This document shows positions 1 to 7,527 of a stretch of DNA of 64,000 bases, one piece after another. Both the position numbers and the translations under genes were made by a program. Below the pieces are notes generated by a model that was given only the letters and a program-made list of their open reading frames with translations, ran no database searches and was not told where the DNA came from. The stretch spans positions 1-64,000 of the forward strand of contig JAUCGL010000001.1 of assembly GCA_030378105.1 (NCBI GenBank), written 5' to 3'. The stretch is from Candidatus Halobeggiatoa sp. HSG11. Its GTDB lineage: Bacteria > Pseudomonadota > Gammaproteobacteria > Beggiatoales > Beggiatoaceae. Positions within the stretch are counted from its first letter, which is position 1, and each line of letters starts with the position of its first letter.

Positions 1-192
1 TCTTTCTGAGTCTGTTAATGGATTGACAAATAACATGTTTTTATGTTCTCTTGTAGTGGATGGTTTGAAATTTTATCTGATTATAGTATATCATATTTTT
101 TGTTAAAATACTTTTGTGTATCTACATATGTAACAAGCATCCAGATTATCTCTTGCATGGAACCGAGTTAAACATAGCAGAGGATTATCTTA

Positions 193-2406
193 ATGAATCA
201 CATTGATAAAATACCGTTGTCGGATTTGGCTCAAGAATTTGTTCAGGAAAGTATTAAGCGTAAGCAGAAAATACGTTTGATTGTGGTTAGTATTGTGAGT
301 GTTATTATTTTGGTGTTGGCTGGGATGGCCATTTATGCTAATGTGCAACGAGTTGAAGCTGAAAAACAAGCTGAAATTGCAAAAGAGCAAAAAATAAAGG
401 CTAAGATATCTGAACAAAAAGCTAAAGTTGAGAAACGAGTAGCCCAATCCATTCTTGCTGCTAACCTTCCTAATGCAAGTAATGGTTATTATGAACAAGC
501 TCTATTATCATCTGTTCAACTTTATAACGATGAAGATACACTATTGACCCGTAGCAATTTATTACGAGTATTACAAGCACAAAAACGGCGGAAAAAGTTT
601 TTATATAATGATTCTGGTGTTAATAATGTAGCTTTTCATCCCAATGGTAAAATAATTGTTTCTGGGGATGATAATGGTATTATAAAATTATGGAATCTTG
701 ATACAGGAAAACAAATTGGCAAACTACTAAGAGGTCACTTTGGTTCTGTTAATAACATTATATTTAGTCCGGATGGAAAAATTCTAGCTTCTTCTAAAAG
801 AGAAGATAATGTAGAATTGTGGAATACAGAAATAAGGGAATTACTTGATAAAGCATCAGGTGATTCTAATAGTAGTGTGACTTTTAGTCCTGATGGTAAA
901 ACTCTCGTATCCGGAGGTAATGTTAGTCCTGATGGTAAAACTCTCGTATCCAGAGGTAAAGATAGAACTGTTAGATTATGGAATGTTGAAACAAAACAAC
1001 AGCTTGGAAAACCATTAGTTGGTCATTCTAGTTGGATCACAAGTACGGTGTTCAGTCCTGATGGTAAAATCATTGCGTCAGGAAGTATAGATGATACTGT
1101 GAGATTGTGGAACGTTGAAACAAGACAACCAATCTGTGAACCGTTAGTAGCTCATTTTGCTAGTGTTAATAGTGTAGCATTTAGTCCTGATGGTAAAACT
1201 CTTGTTTCTGGAAGTTGGGATAAAACTATCAGGCTATGGGATGTTGAGAAGAAAATAGTACTTGGTGAGCCATTATCAGGTTATTCTGAACCGGTTGAAA
1301 GCGTGGCATTTAGTCCAGATGGAAAGACTATAGCTTCAGCTTCAGGAAATCATAATCATACTGTTAGTTTTTGGGATATTAAAACGAAAGAATCATTTGG
1401 CAAACAGTTAATTGGTCATGATAAATACATTAGAAGTATAACATTTAGTCCTGATAGTAAAATCCTAGCTTCAGGAAGTGATGATTATACTGTGAGATTG
1501 TGGGATGTTCAAACGAAAAAACTACTTGGAGAACCATTAATGGCCCATTCTGAAATTTATAGCGTGGCATTTAGTCCTAATGGCAAAATCCTAGCATCAG
1601 GGAGTTTGGATGGAACTGTTATATTGTGGGATATTGAAACAAGGAAACAGCTAGGTAAATTAATCGGTCATACTTCTTCTATTTCTAGCTTGGCATTTAG
1701 TCCTGATGGTAAAACTCTTGTTTCAGGAAGTTGGGATAAAACTATAAGATTATGGGATGTTAAAACAAAAAGACTAATTGGTAAACCGATAATTGGACAT
1801 TTAGATCATGTTAATAGTGTAATATTCAGTCCAGATGGCCAGACTATAGCATCTGGAAGTTCAGATCATACTGTTATATTATGGAATGTTAAAACAAGGC
1901 AACAGCTAGGTACGTTAGTTGGTCATGATTTAACTGTTTCTAGCGTAAAATTTAGTTTTGATGGCAAAACTCTAGCTTCAGGAAGCTGGGATGGAACTAT
2001 TAGACTTTGGGACGTTGAAACGAGACAGCCAATTGGTGAACCATTAGTAGGCCATACTTTCCATATTAGGAGTGTGGATTTTAGTCCAGATGGTAAAAAT
2101 TTGATTTCTGGTGGCTATGAGTATGATAATTATGGTGCTGTTAAATTATGGGACATCGATCCAGAATCATGGAAAAAACAGGCTTGTGCTATTGCCAATC
2201 GTAATTTCAGCCACGAAGAATGGGAAAAATATATGGGCGACCGTCCCCACGAAAAAACCTGCCCAGATTTACCCAAAGATACTCTTGGTGCAATCGAACT
2301 TGCTAAAGAAGCCAGAGAACTACTCAAACAAGGTAAAACAGAAGAAGCCAAAGAGAAATTTGCTTTGGCAAGGGAATGGGATGAAAATGTAGTTTTTGGA
2401 GATTAA
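193..2406 (+). CDS. Membrane-anchored WD40 repeat protein
   Basis: The 737-residue product has a short cytoplasmic N-terminus, one transmembrane helix (about residues 28-50), a charged coiled-coil-like stretch rich in K/E/A (51-85) and about 13 WD40 blades (about 140-690) marked by recurring FSPDGK and LWD motifs, enough for two seven-bladed propellers. The tail has the NRNFSHEEWEKYMGD and TCPDLP signature that usually closes the WD40 region of NACHT/STAND-WD40 proteins in Beggiatoa and cyanobacteria. Such proteins normally carry a P-loop ATPase before the TM helix; none is present here and an in-frame stop lies at 175-177, so this is a headless version. An AGAGGA ribosome site precedes the ATG. 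WD40 propellers are interaction scaffolds; the partner is unknown. A 13-residue stretch near residue 235 is duplicated in tandem. Confidence 0.9.
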   Translation: MNHIDKIPLSDLAQEFVQESIKRKQKIRLIVVSIVSVIILVLAGMAIYANVQRVEAEKQAEIAKEQKIKAKISEQKAKVEKRVAQSILAANLPNASNGYYEQALLSSVQLYNDEDTLLTRSNLLRVLQAQKRRKKFLYNDSGVNNVAFHPNGKIIVSGDDNGIIKLWNLDTGKQIGKLLRGHFGSVNNIIFSPDGKILASSKREDNVELWNTEIRELLDKASGDSNSSVTFSPDGKTLVSGGNVSPDGKTLVSRGKDRTVRLWNVETKQQLGKPLVGHSSWITSTVFSPDGKIIASGSIDDTVRLWNVETRQPICEPLVAHFASVNSVAFSPDGKTLVSGSWDKTIRLWDVEKKIVLGEPLSGYSEPVESVAFSPDGKTIASASGNHNHTVSFWDIKTKESFGKQLIGHDKYIRSITFSPDSKILASGSDDYTVRLWDVQTKKLLGEPLMAHSEIYSVAFSPNGKILASGSLDGTVILWDIETRKQLGKLIGHTSSISSLAFSPDGKTLVSGSWDKTIRLWDVKTKRLIGKPIIGHLDHVNSVIFSPDGQTIASGSSDHTVILWNVKTRQQLGTLVGHDLTVSSVKFSFDGKTLASGSWDGTIRLWDVETRQPIGEPLVGHTFHIRSVDFSPDGKNLISGGYEYDNYGAVKLWDIDPESWKKQACAIANRNFSHEEWEKYMGDRPHEKTCPDLPKDTLGAIELAKEARELLKQGKTEEAKEKFALAREWDENVVFGD
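886..963 (+). repeat. 39-bp in-frame tandem duplication inside the WD40 gene
   Basis: The stretch beginning AGTCCTGATGGTAAAACTCT at 886 recurs at 925, a 39-bp period that adds 13 residues (SPDGKTLVSGG...) in frame. The copies are nearly identical, so the duplication is recent. It is too short to form a full WD40 blade and must bulge from or distort one blade. Confidence 0.85.
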
Positions 2407-2410
2407 CGGC

Positions 2411-2442
2411 AGACCTACTAGGTTTCCAAAACCTAGTAGGTC
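2411..2442. repeat. REP-like palindrome, copy 1
   Basis: Perfect 15-bp inverted repeat AGACCTACTAGGTTT / AAACCTAGTAGGTCT with a 2-nt loop, just after the WD40 stop codon. Several further copies flank the tyrosine transposase gene downstream, the arrangement expected of REP elements mobilised by a RAYT enzyme. It could also act as a transcription terminator. Confidence 0.85.
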
Positions 2443-2454
2443 TTAAACCCTCTA

Positions 2455-2549
2455 CCAAAAGAAATTTGCTTTGGCAAGAGAATGAGATAAAAATGTGGTC
2501 TTTGGGGATTAACGGCAGACCTACTAGGTTTTAGAAACCTAGTAGGTCT
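2455..2549 (+). repeat. Duplicated 3' end of the WD40 gene plus REP palindrome, copy 2
   Basis: About 57 bp from 2460 repeat the last codons of the WD40 gene (coding for KFALAREWDENVVFGD) with several substitutions, followed by a second 15-bp-arm palindrome at 2517-2531 / 2535-2549. The offset from the gene's own end is 106 bp, so the unit is gene end plus palindrome. The copy is not translated in a useful frame. Confidence 0.85.
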
Positions 2550-2587
2550 TAAACTAGATTTAATAAGTTAATAATTAAACAACAAAT

Positions 2588-3160
2588 ATGTCAAAAGAAA
2601 TACCTTTAGTCGGCGGCCAATATTACCATATTTATAATCGTGGTAATAATGGAGAAAATTTGTTTATTGAAGAACGCAATTACCAATATTTTTTTGAATT
2701 ATACATCCGTCACATATACCCAATTGCCAATACCTATGCGTATTGTTTAATGAAAAACCATTTTCACCTTCTAGTTCAAATGAAACCAGAACAAGACCTG
2801 ACAGGTCTGAATTATTCCAAACAATTTTCTAATTTATTCAACGCCTATACCAAAACAATTAACAATACTTATCAGAGAACTGGCAGTCTTTTTCAAAAAA
2901 ATTTCAAACGTATTTTAGTTGATTCAGACACTTATTTAACCCATCTAGTTAATTATATCCACCATAATCCTCAAAAACACGGCTTTACTGATGATTTTAG
3001 CACTTATCCATACTCCTCTTACCAAACTATTTATCAACAAAAAAATAGCCGAATTGAAAAACAAAAAGTTATAGATTGGTTTGGTAATCTTAAATTATTT
3101 GTAGAATATCATCAGCAATTTGATGAAACAAAAATTCAACATTTAATTGAAGATGATTAA
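2588..3160 (+). CDS. REP-associated tyrosine transposase (RAYT, Y1/HUH family)
   Basis: The 190-residue protein matches the Transposase_17/Y1_Tnp family. It opens with the typical YYHIYNRG strand, carries the HUH metal-binding motif as NHFHLLV (about residues 57-63), the family signature RTGSLFQKNFKR, and the helix YLTHLVNYIHHNPQKHG that supplies the catalytic Tyr region. RAYTs nick and join single-stranded DNA at REP palindromes and are usually single-copy, without terminal inverted repeats. Here matching palindromes lie at 2517-2549 upstream and 3174-3206 downstream, which supports the assignment. The gene appears intact. An AGACCTG-A-CAGGTCT palindrome lies inside the coding sequence at 2794-2808, giving the in-frame residues DLTGL. 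Confidence 0.92.
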   Translation: MSKEIPLVGGQYYHIYNRGNNGENLFIEERNYQYFFELYIRHIYPIANTYAYCLMKNHFHLLVQMKPEQDLTGLNYSKQFSNLFNAYTKTINNTYQRTGSLFQKNFKRILVDSDTYLTHLVNYIHHNPQKHGFTDDFSTYPYSSYQTIYQQKNSRIEKQKVIDWFGNLKLFVEYHQQFDETKIQHLIEDD

Positions 3161-3173
3161 CAACAAACCAACC

Positions 3174-3271
3174 AGACCTACTAGGTTTTAGAAACCTAGT
3201 AGGTCTTAAACCCTACCAAAAGAAATTTGCTTTGGCAAGAAAATGAGATAAAAATGTAGTTTTTGGGGACG
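3174..3271 (+). repeat. REP palindrome copy 3 plus WD40 3'-end copy
   Basis: A perfect 15-bp-arm palindrome (3174-3188 / 3192-3206, loop TAG) follows the RAYT stop and is followed at 3221-3271 by another degenerate copy of the WD40 gene end. Together with the upstream copies this brackets the transposase gene. Confidence 0.85.
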
Positions 3272-3275
3272 ACCT

Positions 3276-3383
3276 TTAAGTTAAAAGTTAAAAACTAAAA
3301 GTGAAAAATGATTGATAAATTATGAATATTACTGTATATATTTACCTTAATTTTTAGTTTTTCACTATTAACTTTTCACTTAA
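3276..3383. repeat. Imperfect inverted repeat upstream of the antitoxin
   Basis: AAGTTAAAAGTTAAAAACTA near 3278 is imperfectly complementary to TTTAGTTTTTCACTATTAAC around 3353-3372, giving a long AT-rich hairpin just before the toxin-antitoxin pair. It may be a small mobile hairpin or an operator; the sequence alone does not decide. Confidence 0.4.
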
Positions 3384-3400
3384 ACAAATGAGTATTCATC

Positions 3401-3625
3401 ATGGAAACATTTAAACAAAAAGCAATCACAGCAATTTCACAACTACCAGATACGGCTGATATTGATGATATTGTTGTTATTTTGTATCAACTGAAAACTG
3501 AAAAACAAGCCCAAACAGAATCACCCTCATGTTTAGACTTAATGAAAGACTATGTTGGCTGCATAAAAGATGCACCAAAAGATTTATCTACTAATAAAAC
3601 CTATTTTGAAGATTTTGGTTCATGA
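3401..3625 (+). CDS. Putative antitoxin of a PIN toxin pair
   Basis: The 74-residue protein overlaps the following PIN-domain gene by 4 bp (ATGA), the usual antitoxin-then-toxin order. The N-terminus (METFKQKAITAISQLPDTADIDDIVVILYQL) resembles the short helical N-termini of small antitoxins found beside PIN toxins in cyanobacteria and Beggiatoa, but no classical AbrB, RHH or Phd fold is evident. The function is inferred from length, overlap and neighbour. The pair sits between two WD40-3'-end repeat copies, so it may have been inserted as a cassette. Confidence 0.7.
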   Translation: METFKQKAITAISQLPDTADIDDIVVILYQLKTEKQAQTESPSCLDLMKDYVGCIKDAPKDLSTNKTYFEDFGS

Positions 3626-4050
3626 CAACACATCCCATTATTCTTGATACAGGCCCTTTAATAGCACTACTCAGTGAATGTGATGATTATCATAATTGGA
3701 GTATTCAACAATTAGCTTATCTAAAAGAACCACTTATCACTTGTGAAGCAGTTCTTACAGAAGCTAGCTTTTTATTAAAAAAACGCACTACACAAGAACC
3801 TGCGATATTGTTGGAAATGATTCATAATGGTTCAATCAAAATACATTTTCATCTAAATGATGAGGCAAAAAATATTGAACAATTAATGACAAAATACACC
3901 AATGTCCCCATGTCTTTTGCCGATGCATGTTTAGTGAGAATGGCAGAACTCTATCCCAGTAGTGTTATATTGACTTTAGACAGCGATTTTCAGATTTATC
4001 GTAAACATGGAAATCAAATCATACCAGTGATTATGCCGGATATTCATTAA
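3622..4050 (+). CDS. PIN-domain ribonuclease toxin (VapC-like)
   Basis: The 142-residue protein has the acidic PIN pocket: D9 in ILDTGPLIAL, E47 in VLTEASFLL, D101 in SFADACLVRM and D120/D122 in TLDSDFQIY. PIN toxins are Mg-dependent ribonucleases neutralised by a cognate antitoxin, here most likely the overlapping 74-residue product. Length and motif order are normal, so the toxin is probably active. The next 320 bp hold another degraded WD40-end/REP copy and the promoter region of the helicase gene. Confidence 0.88.
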   Translation: MTTHPIILDTGPLIALLSECDDYHNWSIQQLAYLKEPLITCEAVLTEASFLLKKRTTQEPAILLEMIHNGSIKIHFHLNDEAKNIEQLMTKYTNVPMSFADACLVRMAELYPSSVILTLDSDFQIYRKHGNQIIPVIMPDIH

Positions 4051-4145
4051 AAAATTTGCTCAAAGCAAGAAAATGAGATAAAAATATGATTTTTAGAGAT
4101 TAACGGCAGACCTACTAGGTTTCCAAAAACTAGCAAATCTTAAAC
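4051..4145 (+). repeat. Degenerate WD40 3'-end plus REP palindrome, copy 4
   Basis: The sequence from 4056 again resembles the end of the WD40 gene, followed by a decayed palindrome (AGACCTACTAGGTTT then AAACTAGCAAATCT). It is the most diverged of the four copies and immediately follows the PIN toxin gene. The remaining bases to 4374 are AT-rich and show no gene. Confidence 0.75.
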
Positions 4146-4374
4146 TTACCAACTATTTATAACGTTTCTATCACATGGTCTGGTTAATCCCTCTGTTTGT
4201 CAGCTATAATGTTTTTTAGTTTAGCTTTTTTACACCTTTTTTGATGGATTTTTAGCAAAGATATTGTTAATTTAAACTAACATAAAAAATATGGTAGAAT
4301 ATGCTGAAATAATGAAGCACATCATACAATCTCAATCATATAAAATAATACTGACTTAATACAAATATATTCAA

Positions 4375-7300
4375 ATGAACATAATACATGGCACTTGGAT
4401 TCCTGAAGCAGAAGATAATTTTATTCAAACTGGCAATTTTTGCCTTTGGATAGAAACTTTTACTGGAAATTCAAAAGAATATCATTTAAAACAAAAAGAT
4501 TTAATCAATTTTATGAAAGGTACTTTTGGCCTTTCTGTTGATAATCGTTATCTTAATAAAGAACTCGTAACCCATTATTTTCTATTGCCAACTGCTAAAA
4601 ACAAGCCATTGCCCTCACCAGAGTTAAATCGTTATGTGGAAATGGAAATGCCTAAAAAGGCTACTTTAAAAGCTTGGGAAATTGAATGTTATATGGTAAA
4701 TGATGTTATTAAAACTCTTAACGATATTCATTTTCTGGTTTCTTATAATAGCGAAGATATTCAATTAGGTACTGATTTTTTGTTCTGGCATCAATACAGC
4801 CAATCTCTTAAAACAGTTATTCTGAAAGACCAATATATTCCGGCTTTAATATATCGTGAATTGACCAAACCAACTAAACGTAAATCAGCTTCCATTGAAA
4901 TTCATAGTGGTTGGCAAATAATTTCTGAACAGTATGAAACCAATATTCAGCAAGCCGTTGAAACCATGCCAATTGCTTGTACTGTTGGAAGTGAAGACCA
5001 AACTTGCTACAACAAGGAAAGCTTATTACGTCATTTTTCTGAAATTTTGGTGACAAATATTATCAAACAAACCAAAATACCAGCTACTTTTGAAAAAAAG
5101 ATTGATAAATCACTAGTGTACGATTGTGTTCACCAGATAAAAACTGCTGAAAATAAAATCACCGACTCAACATTAGCCGAATATAAACTATGGCGTGGTT
5201 GGCAACAAAAACTACTAACTGCTAATTCTAATGCAACCTTTCAGTTGGGTTTTCAATTACAAGAAGCTGAGGAAAATAAACCAGATAACTGGCAACTTGA
5301 ATTTCTGGCAGTTTCTAAACAAGACCCATCTCTCAAGTTAATGCTTAATGACTACTGGCGGCAAACTCAGAAAAATAAAAAAATTACTCACAAGCATTTT
5401 GGCAGTAATTTTGAGCAGATTCTATTGACCAGTTTGGGTTATGCAGCTCGCATGTACCCTAAAATTTGGGCTGGTTTGGAAACTGATAAACCGACTGGCC
5501 TTAGTTTAAATTTAGAAGAAGCTTTTGAATTTTTAAAAGAAAATGCTTGGGTATTGGAAGATGCTAATTATAAAATAATTGTGCCGGCTTGGTGGACTCC
5601 AGAGGGTCGTAAACGGGCTAAAATTAAACTCAAAGCTAGTAGTGGTGGAAGTTCTTCTAGCAGTAAAGCTAAAGGCTATTTTGAACTGACCAAATTGATT
5701 CAATATAGTTATGAATTATCGGTTGCTGGGCAGTCTGTTACTGAAGCAGAATGGCAACAATTAGTCAATGCTAAAACGCCACTTGTTCAATTTCGTGGTC
5801 AATGGATTGAATTAGACCGTAAAAAAATGCAGCAAATGTTAGAATTTTGGCAGCAGCATAGTGGCGAAACTTCAGAAATTGCTCTGACTGACTTGCTGAA
5901 ACAAGCCATTGAACAAGAAGATGAGCTTGAAATTGAGCATGATGTTGCTTTGAGCAAAATGCTGGCAAAATTATATAACAATACCGAACTTAAACCAATT
6001 GCTAATCCACGAGCTTTAAAAGGTAAACTGCGTGCTTATCAAAAACGTGGTGTAGCTTGGTTGCAATATTTAGAGCAACTTGGTTTAAATGGCTGTCTTG
6101 CTGATGACATGGGACTTGGAAAAACCATTCAAATCATAGCGTTATTATTGATAGATGGCAAATCAAAGGGGCAAACTCTGTTGATTGCTCCCACTTCAGT
6201 TTTAAGCAATTGGCAGAGAGAGATTGAAAAATTTGCTCCTAATTTACGAGTTTTAGTGCATCATGGTGGCAAACGTGATAGTGAGACAAAAGCTTTCAAA
6301 ACTACGATAGCTAAATATGATATTATTGTTACTTCATTCACTTTAGCTAGGAAAGATGCTAAACTTTTCAATAGTTTAAAATGGCAACGATTGGTATTAG
6401 ACGAAGCTCAAAATATCAAAAATCCCAAAACTGCTCAAACTAAAGCTATTTTAAAAATAGACAGCGAACACCGCCACGCTCTAACAGGTACACCAGTGGA
6501 AAACCGTCTGTTAGACCTGTGGTCAATTTTTAACTTTTTGAATCCCGGCTATTTGGGTAAGCAAACTAAGTTTAACAAGTCTTTTGAACTGCCTATTCAA
6601 CGGGATAATGATAAAGTACAATCCACTATTTTGAGGAAATTGGTAGAACCATTTATTCTGCGGCGAGTTAAAACTGATAAGAGTATTATCAAGGACTTAC
6701 CTGACAAAGTTGAGCATAAACAATATTGCAACTTGACCAAAGAGCAAGCTTCCCTATACGAAGCAGTGGTGCAAGATGTGGCAGAGCAACTGGAAGATGC
6801 AGAAGGCATTCAACGCAAAGGTTTGATGCTATCTACTTTAATGAAATTGAAGCAAATTTGTAATCATCCACGTCAATTTTTACAAGACAGCAGTATTTTT
6901 TCTCCTGAACGGTCGCATAAATTGGAACGCTTGACCGAAATGTTGGAAGAAGTGATTGCTGAACAAGAAAGTGTATTAATTTTTACTCAATTTACTGAAA
7001 TTGGTGAGAATTTACATCAATATCTCAAGCATGATTTGAATTACAACAGCTATTATTTACACGGTGGAACCACTCGTAAAAAGCGTGAACAGATGATTAC
7101 TGAATTTCAATCTGAAGATAGTCCACCTTCAATTTTTGTGTTATCTCTCAAAGCTGGTGGAGTAGGTATCACTTTGACTAAAGCCAACCATGTGTTTCAT
7201 TTTGATAGGTGGTGGAATCCGGCAGTGGAAGATCAGGCGACTGATAGAGCGTTTCGGATTGGTCAGCGTAAAAATGTATTTGTGCATAAATTTGTGTCGC

Positions 7301-7455
7301 TGGGAACTTTGGAAGAACGAATTGACCAAATGATTGAAGATAAAAAGAAAATTGCTAGTAGTATCGTGGGCAATGATGAATCTTGGTTGGCAAAATTAGA
7401 TAATGATAGCTTTAAGGAATTGATCGCTTTAAACCGGGAAGAAGTGATGGAATAA
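4375..7455 (+). CDS. SWI2/SNF2-family DEAD-like helicase
   Basis: The 1026-residue protein has an N-terminal ~450-residue region typical of bacterial SNF2-associated domains (DUF3670-like), followed by the two RecA-like lobes. Motifs seen: DDMGLGKTIQ (Walker A, about 577), DEAQNIKNP (motif II), LTGTPVENRLLDLWSIF (III), then LHGGTTRKKREQ, SLKAGGVGITLTKANHVFHF (V) and DRAFRIGQ (VI). These enzymes are ATP-driven double-stranded-DNA translocases acting in repair, transcription recycling or some defence systems. Bacterial homologues often sit beside a SWIM zinc-finger gene; none is adjacent here. A Ser-rich linker (SSGGSSSSSK, about 424-433) separates the N-domain from the rest. It is convergent with the next gene across a shared terminator. 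Confidence 0.93.
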   Translation: MNIIHGTWIPEAEDNFIQTGNFCLWIETFTGNSKEYHLKQKDLINFMKGTFGLSVDNRYLNKELVTHYFLLPTAKNKPLPSPELNRYVEMEMPKKATLKAWEIECYMVNDVIKTLNDIHFLVSYNSEDIQLGTDFLFWHQYSQSLKTVILKDQYIPALIYRELTKPTKRKSASIEIHSGWQIISEQYETNIQQAVETMPIACTVGSEDQTCYNKESLLRHFSEILVTNIIKQTKIPATFEKKIDKSLVYDCVHQIKTAENKITDSTLAEYKLWRGWQQKLLTANSNATFQLGFQLQEAEENKPDNWQLEFLAVSKQDPSLKLMLNDYWRQTQKNKKITHKHFGSNFEQILLTSLGYAARMYPKIWAGLETDKPTGLSLNLEEAFEFLKENAWVLEDANYKIIVPAWWTPEGRKRAKIKLKASSGGSSSSSKAKGYFELTKLIQYSYELSVAGQSVTEAEWQQLVNAKTPLVQFRGQWIELDRKKMQQMLEFWQQHSGETSEIALTDLLKQAIEQEDELEIEHDVALSKMLAKLYNNTELKPIANPRALKGKLRAYQKRGVAWLQYLEQLGLNGCLADDMGLGKTIQIIALLLIDGKSKGQTLLIAPTSVLSNWQREIEKFAPNLRVLVHHGGKRDSETKAFKTTIAKYDIIVTSFTLARKDAKLFNSLKWQRLVLDEAQNIKNPKTAQTKAILKIDSEHRHALTGTPVENRLLDLWSIFNFLNPGYLGKQTKFNKSFELPIQRDNDKVQSTILRKLVEPFILRRVKTDKSIIKDLPDKVEHKQYCNLTKEQASLYEAVVQDVAEQLEDAEGIQRKGLMLSTLMKLKQICNHPRQFLQDSSIFSPERSHKLERLTEMLEEVIAEQESVLIFTQFTEIGENLHQYLKHDLNYNSYYLHGGTTRKKREQMITEFQSEDSPPSIFVLSLKAGGVGITLTKANHVFHFDRWWNPAVEDQATDRAFRIGQRKNVFVHKFVSLGTLEERIDQMIEDKKKIASSIVGNDESWLAKLDNDSFKELIALNREEVME

Positions 7456-7491
7456 CTTATAAAAAATATGATTAGGAAAATTTGGTAGATG

Positions 7492-7516
7492 ATGGGCAAC
7501 AATGTTGCCCATTTTT
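7492..7516. terminator. Bidirectional terminator hairpin
   Basis: ATGGGCAAC-AAT-GTTGCCCAT followed by TTTT lies between two convergent genes (stops at 7455 and 7528). A nearly identical hairpin recurs at 40779-40803 as part of a larger duplicated segment. Confidence 0.85.
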
Positions 7517-7527
7517 AATTATAATAT

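Noticed and set aside
2411-3206. Insertion sequence with terminal inverted repeats around the RAYT gene
   Set aside because: The palindromes are self-symmetric REPs present in several copies and not terminal repeats of one unit; no target duplication is visible.
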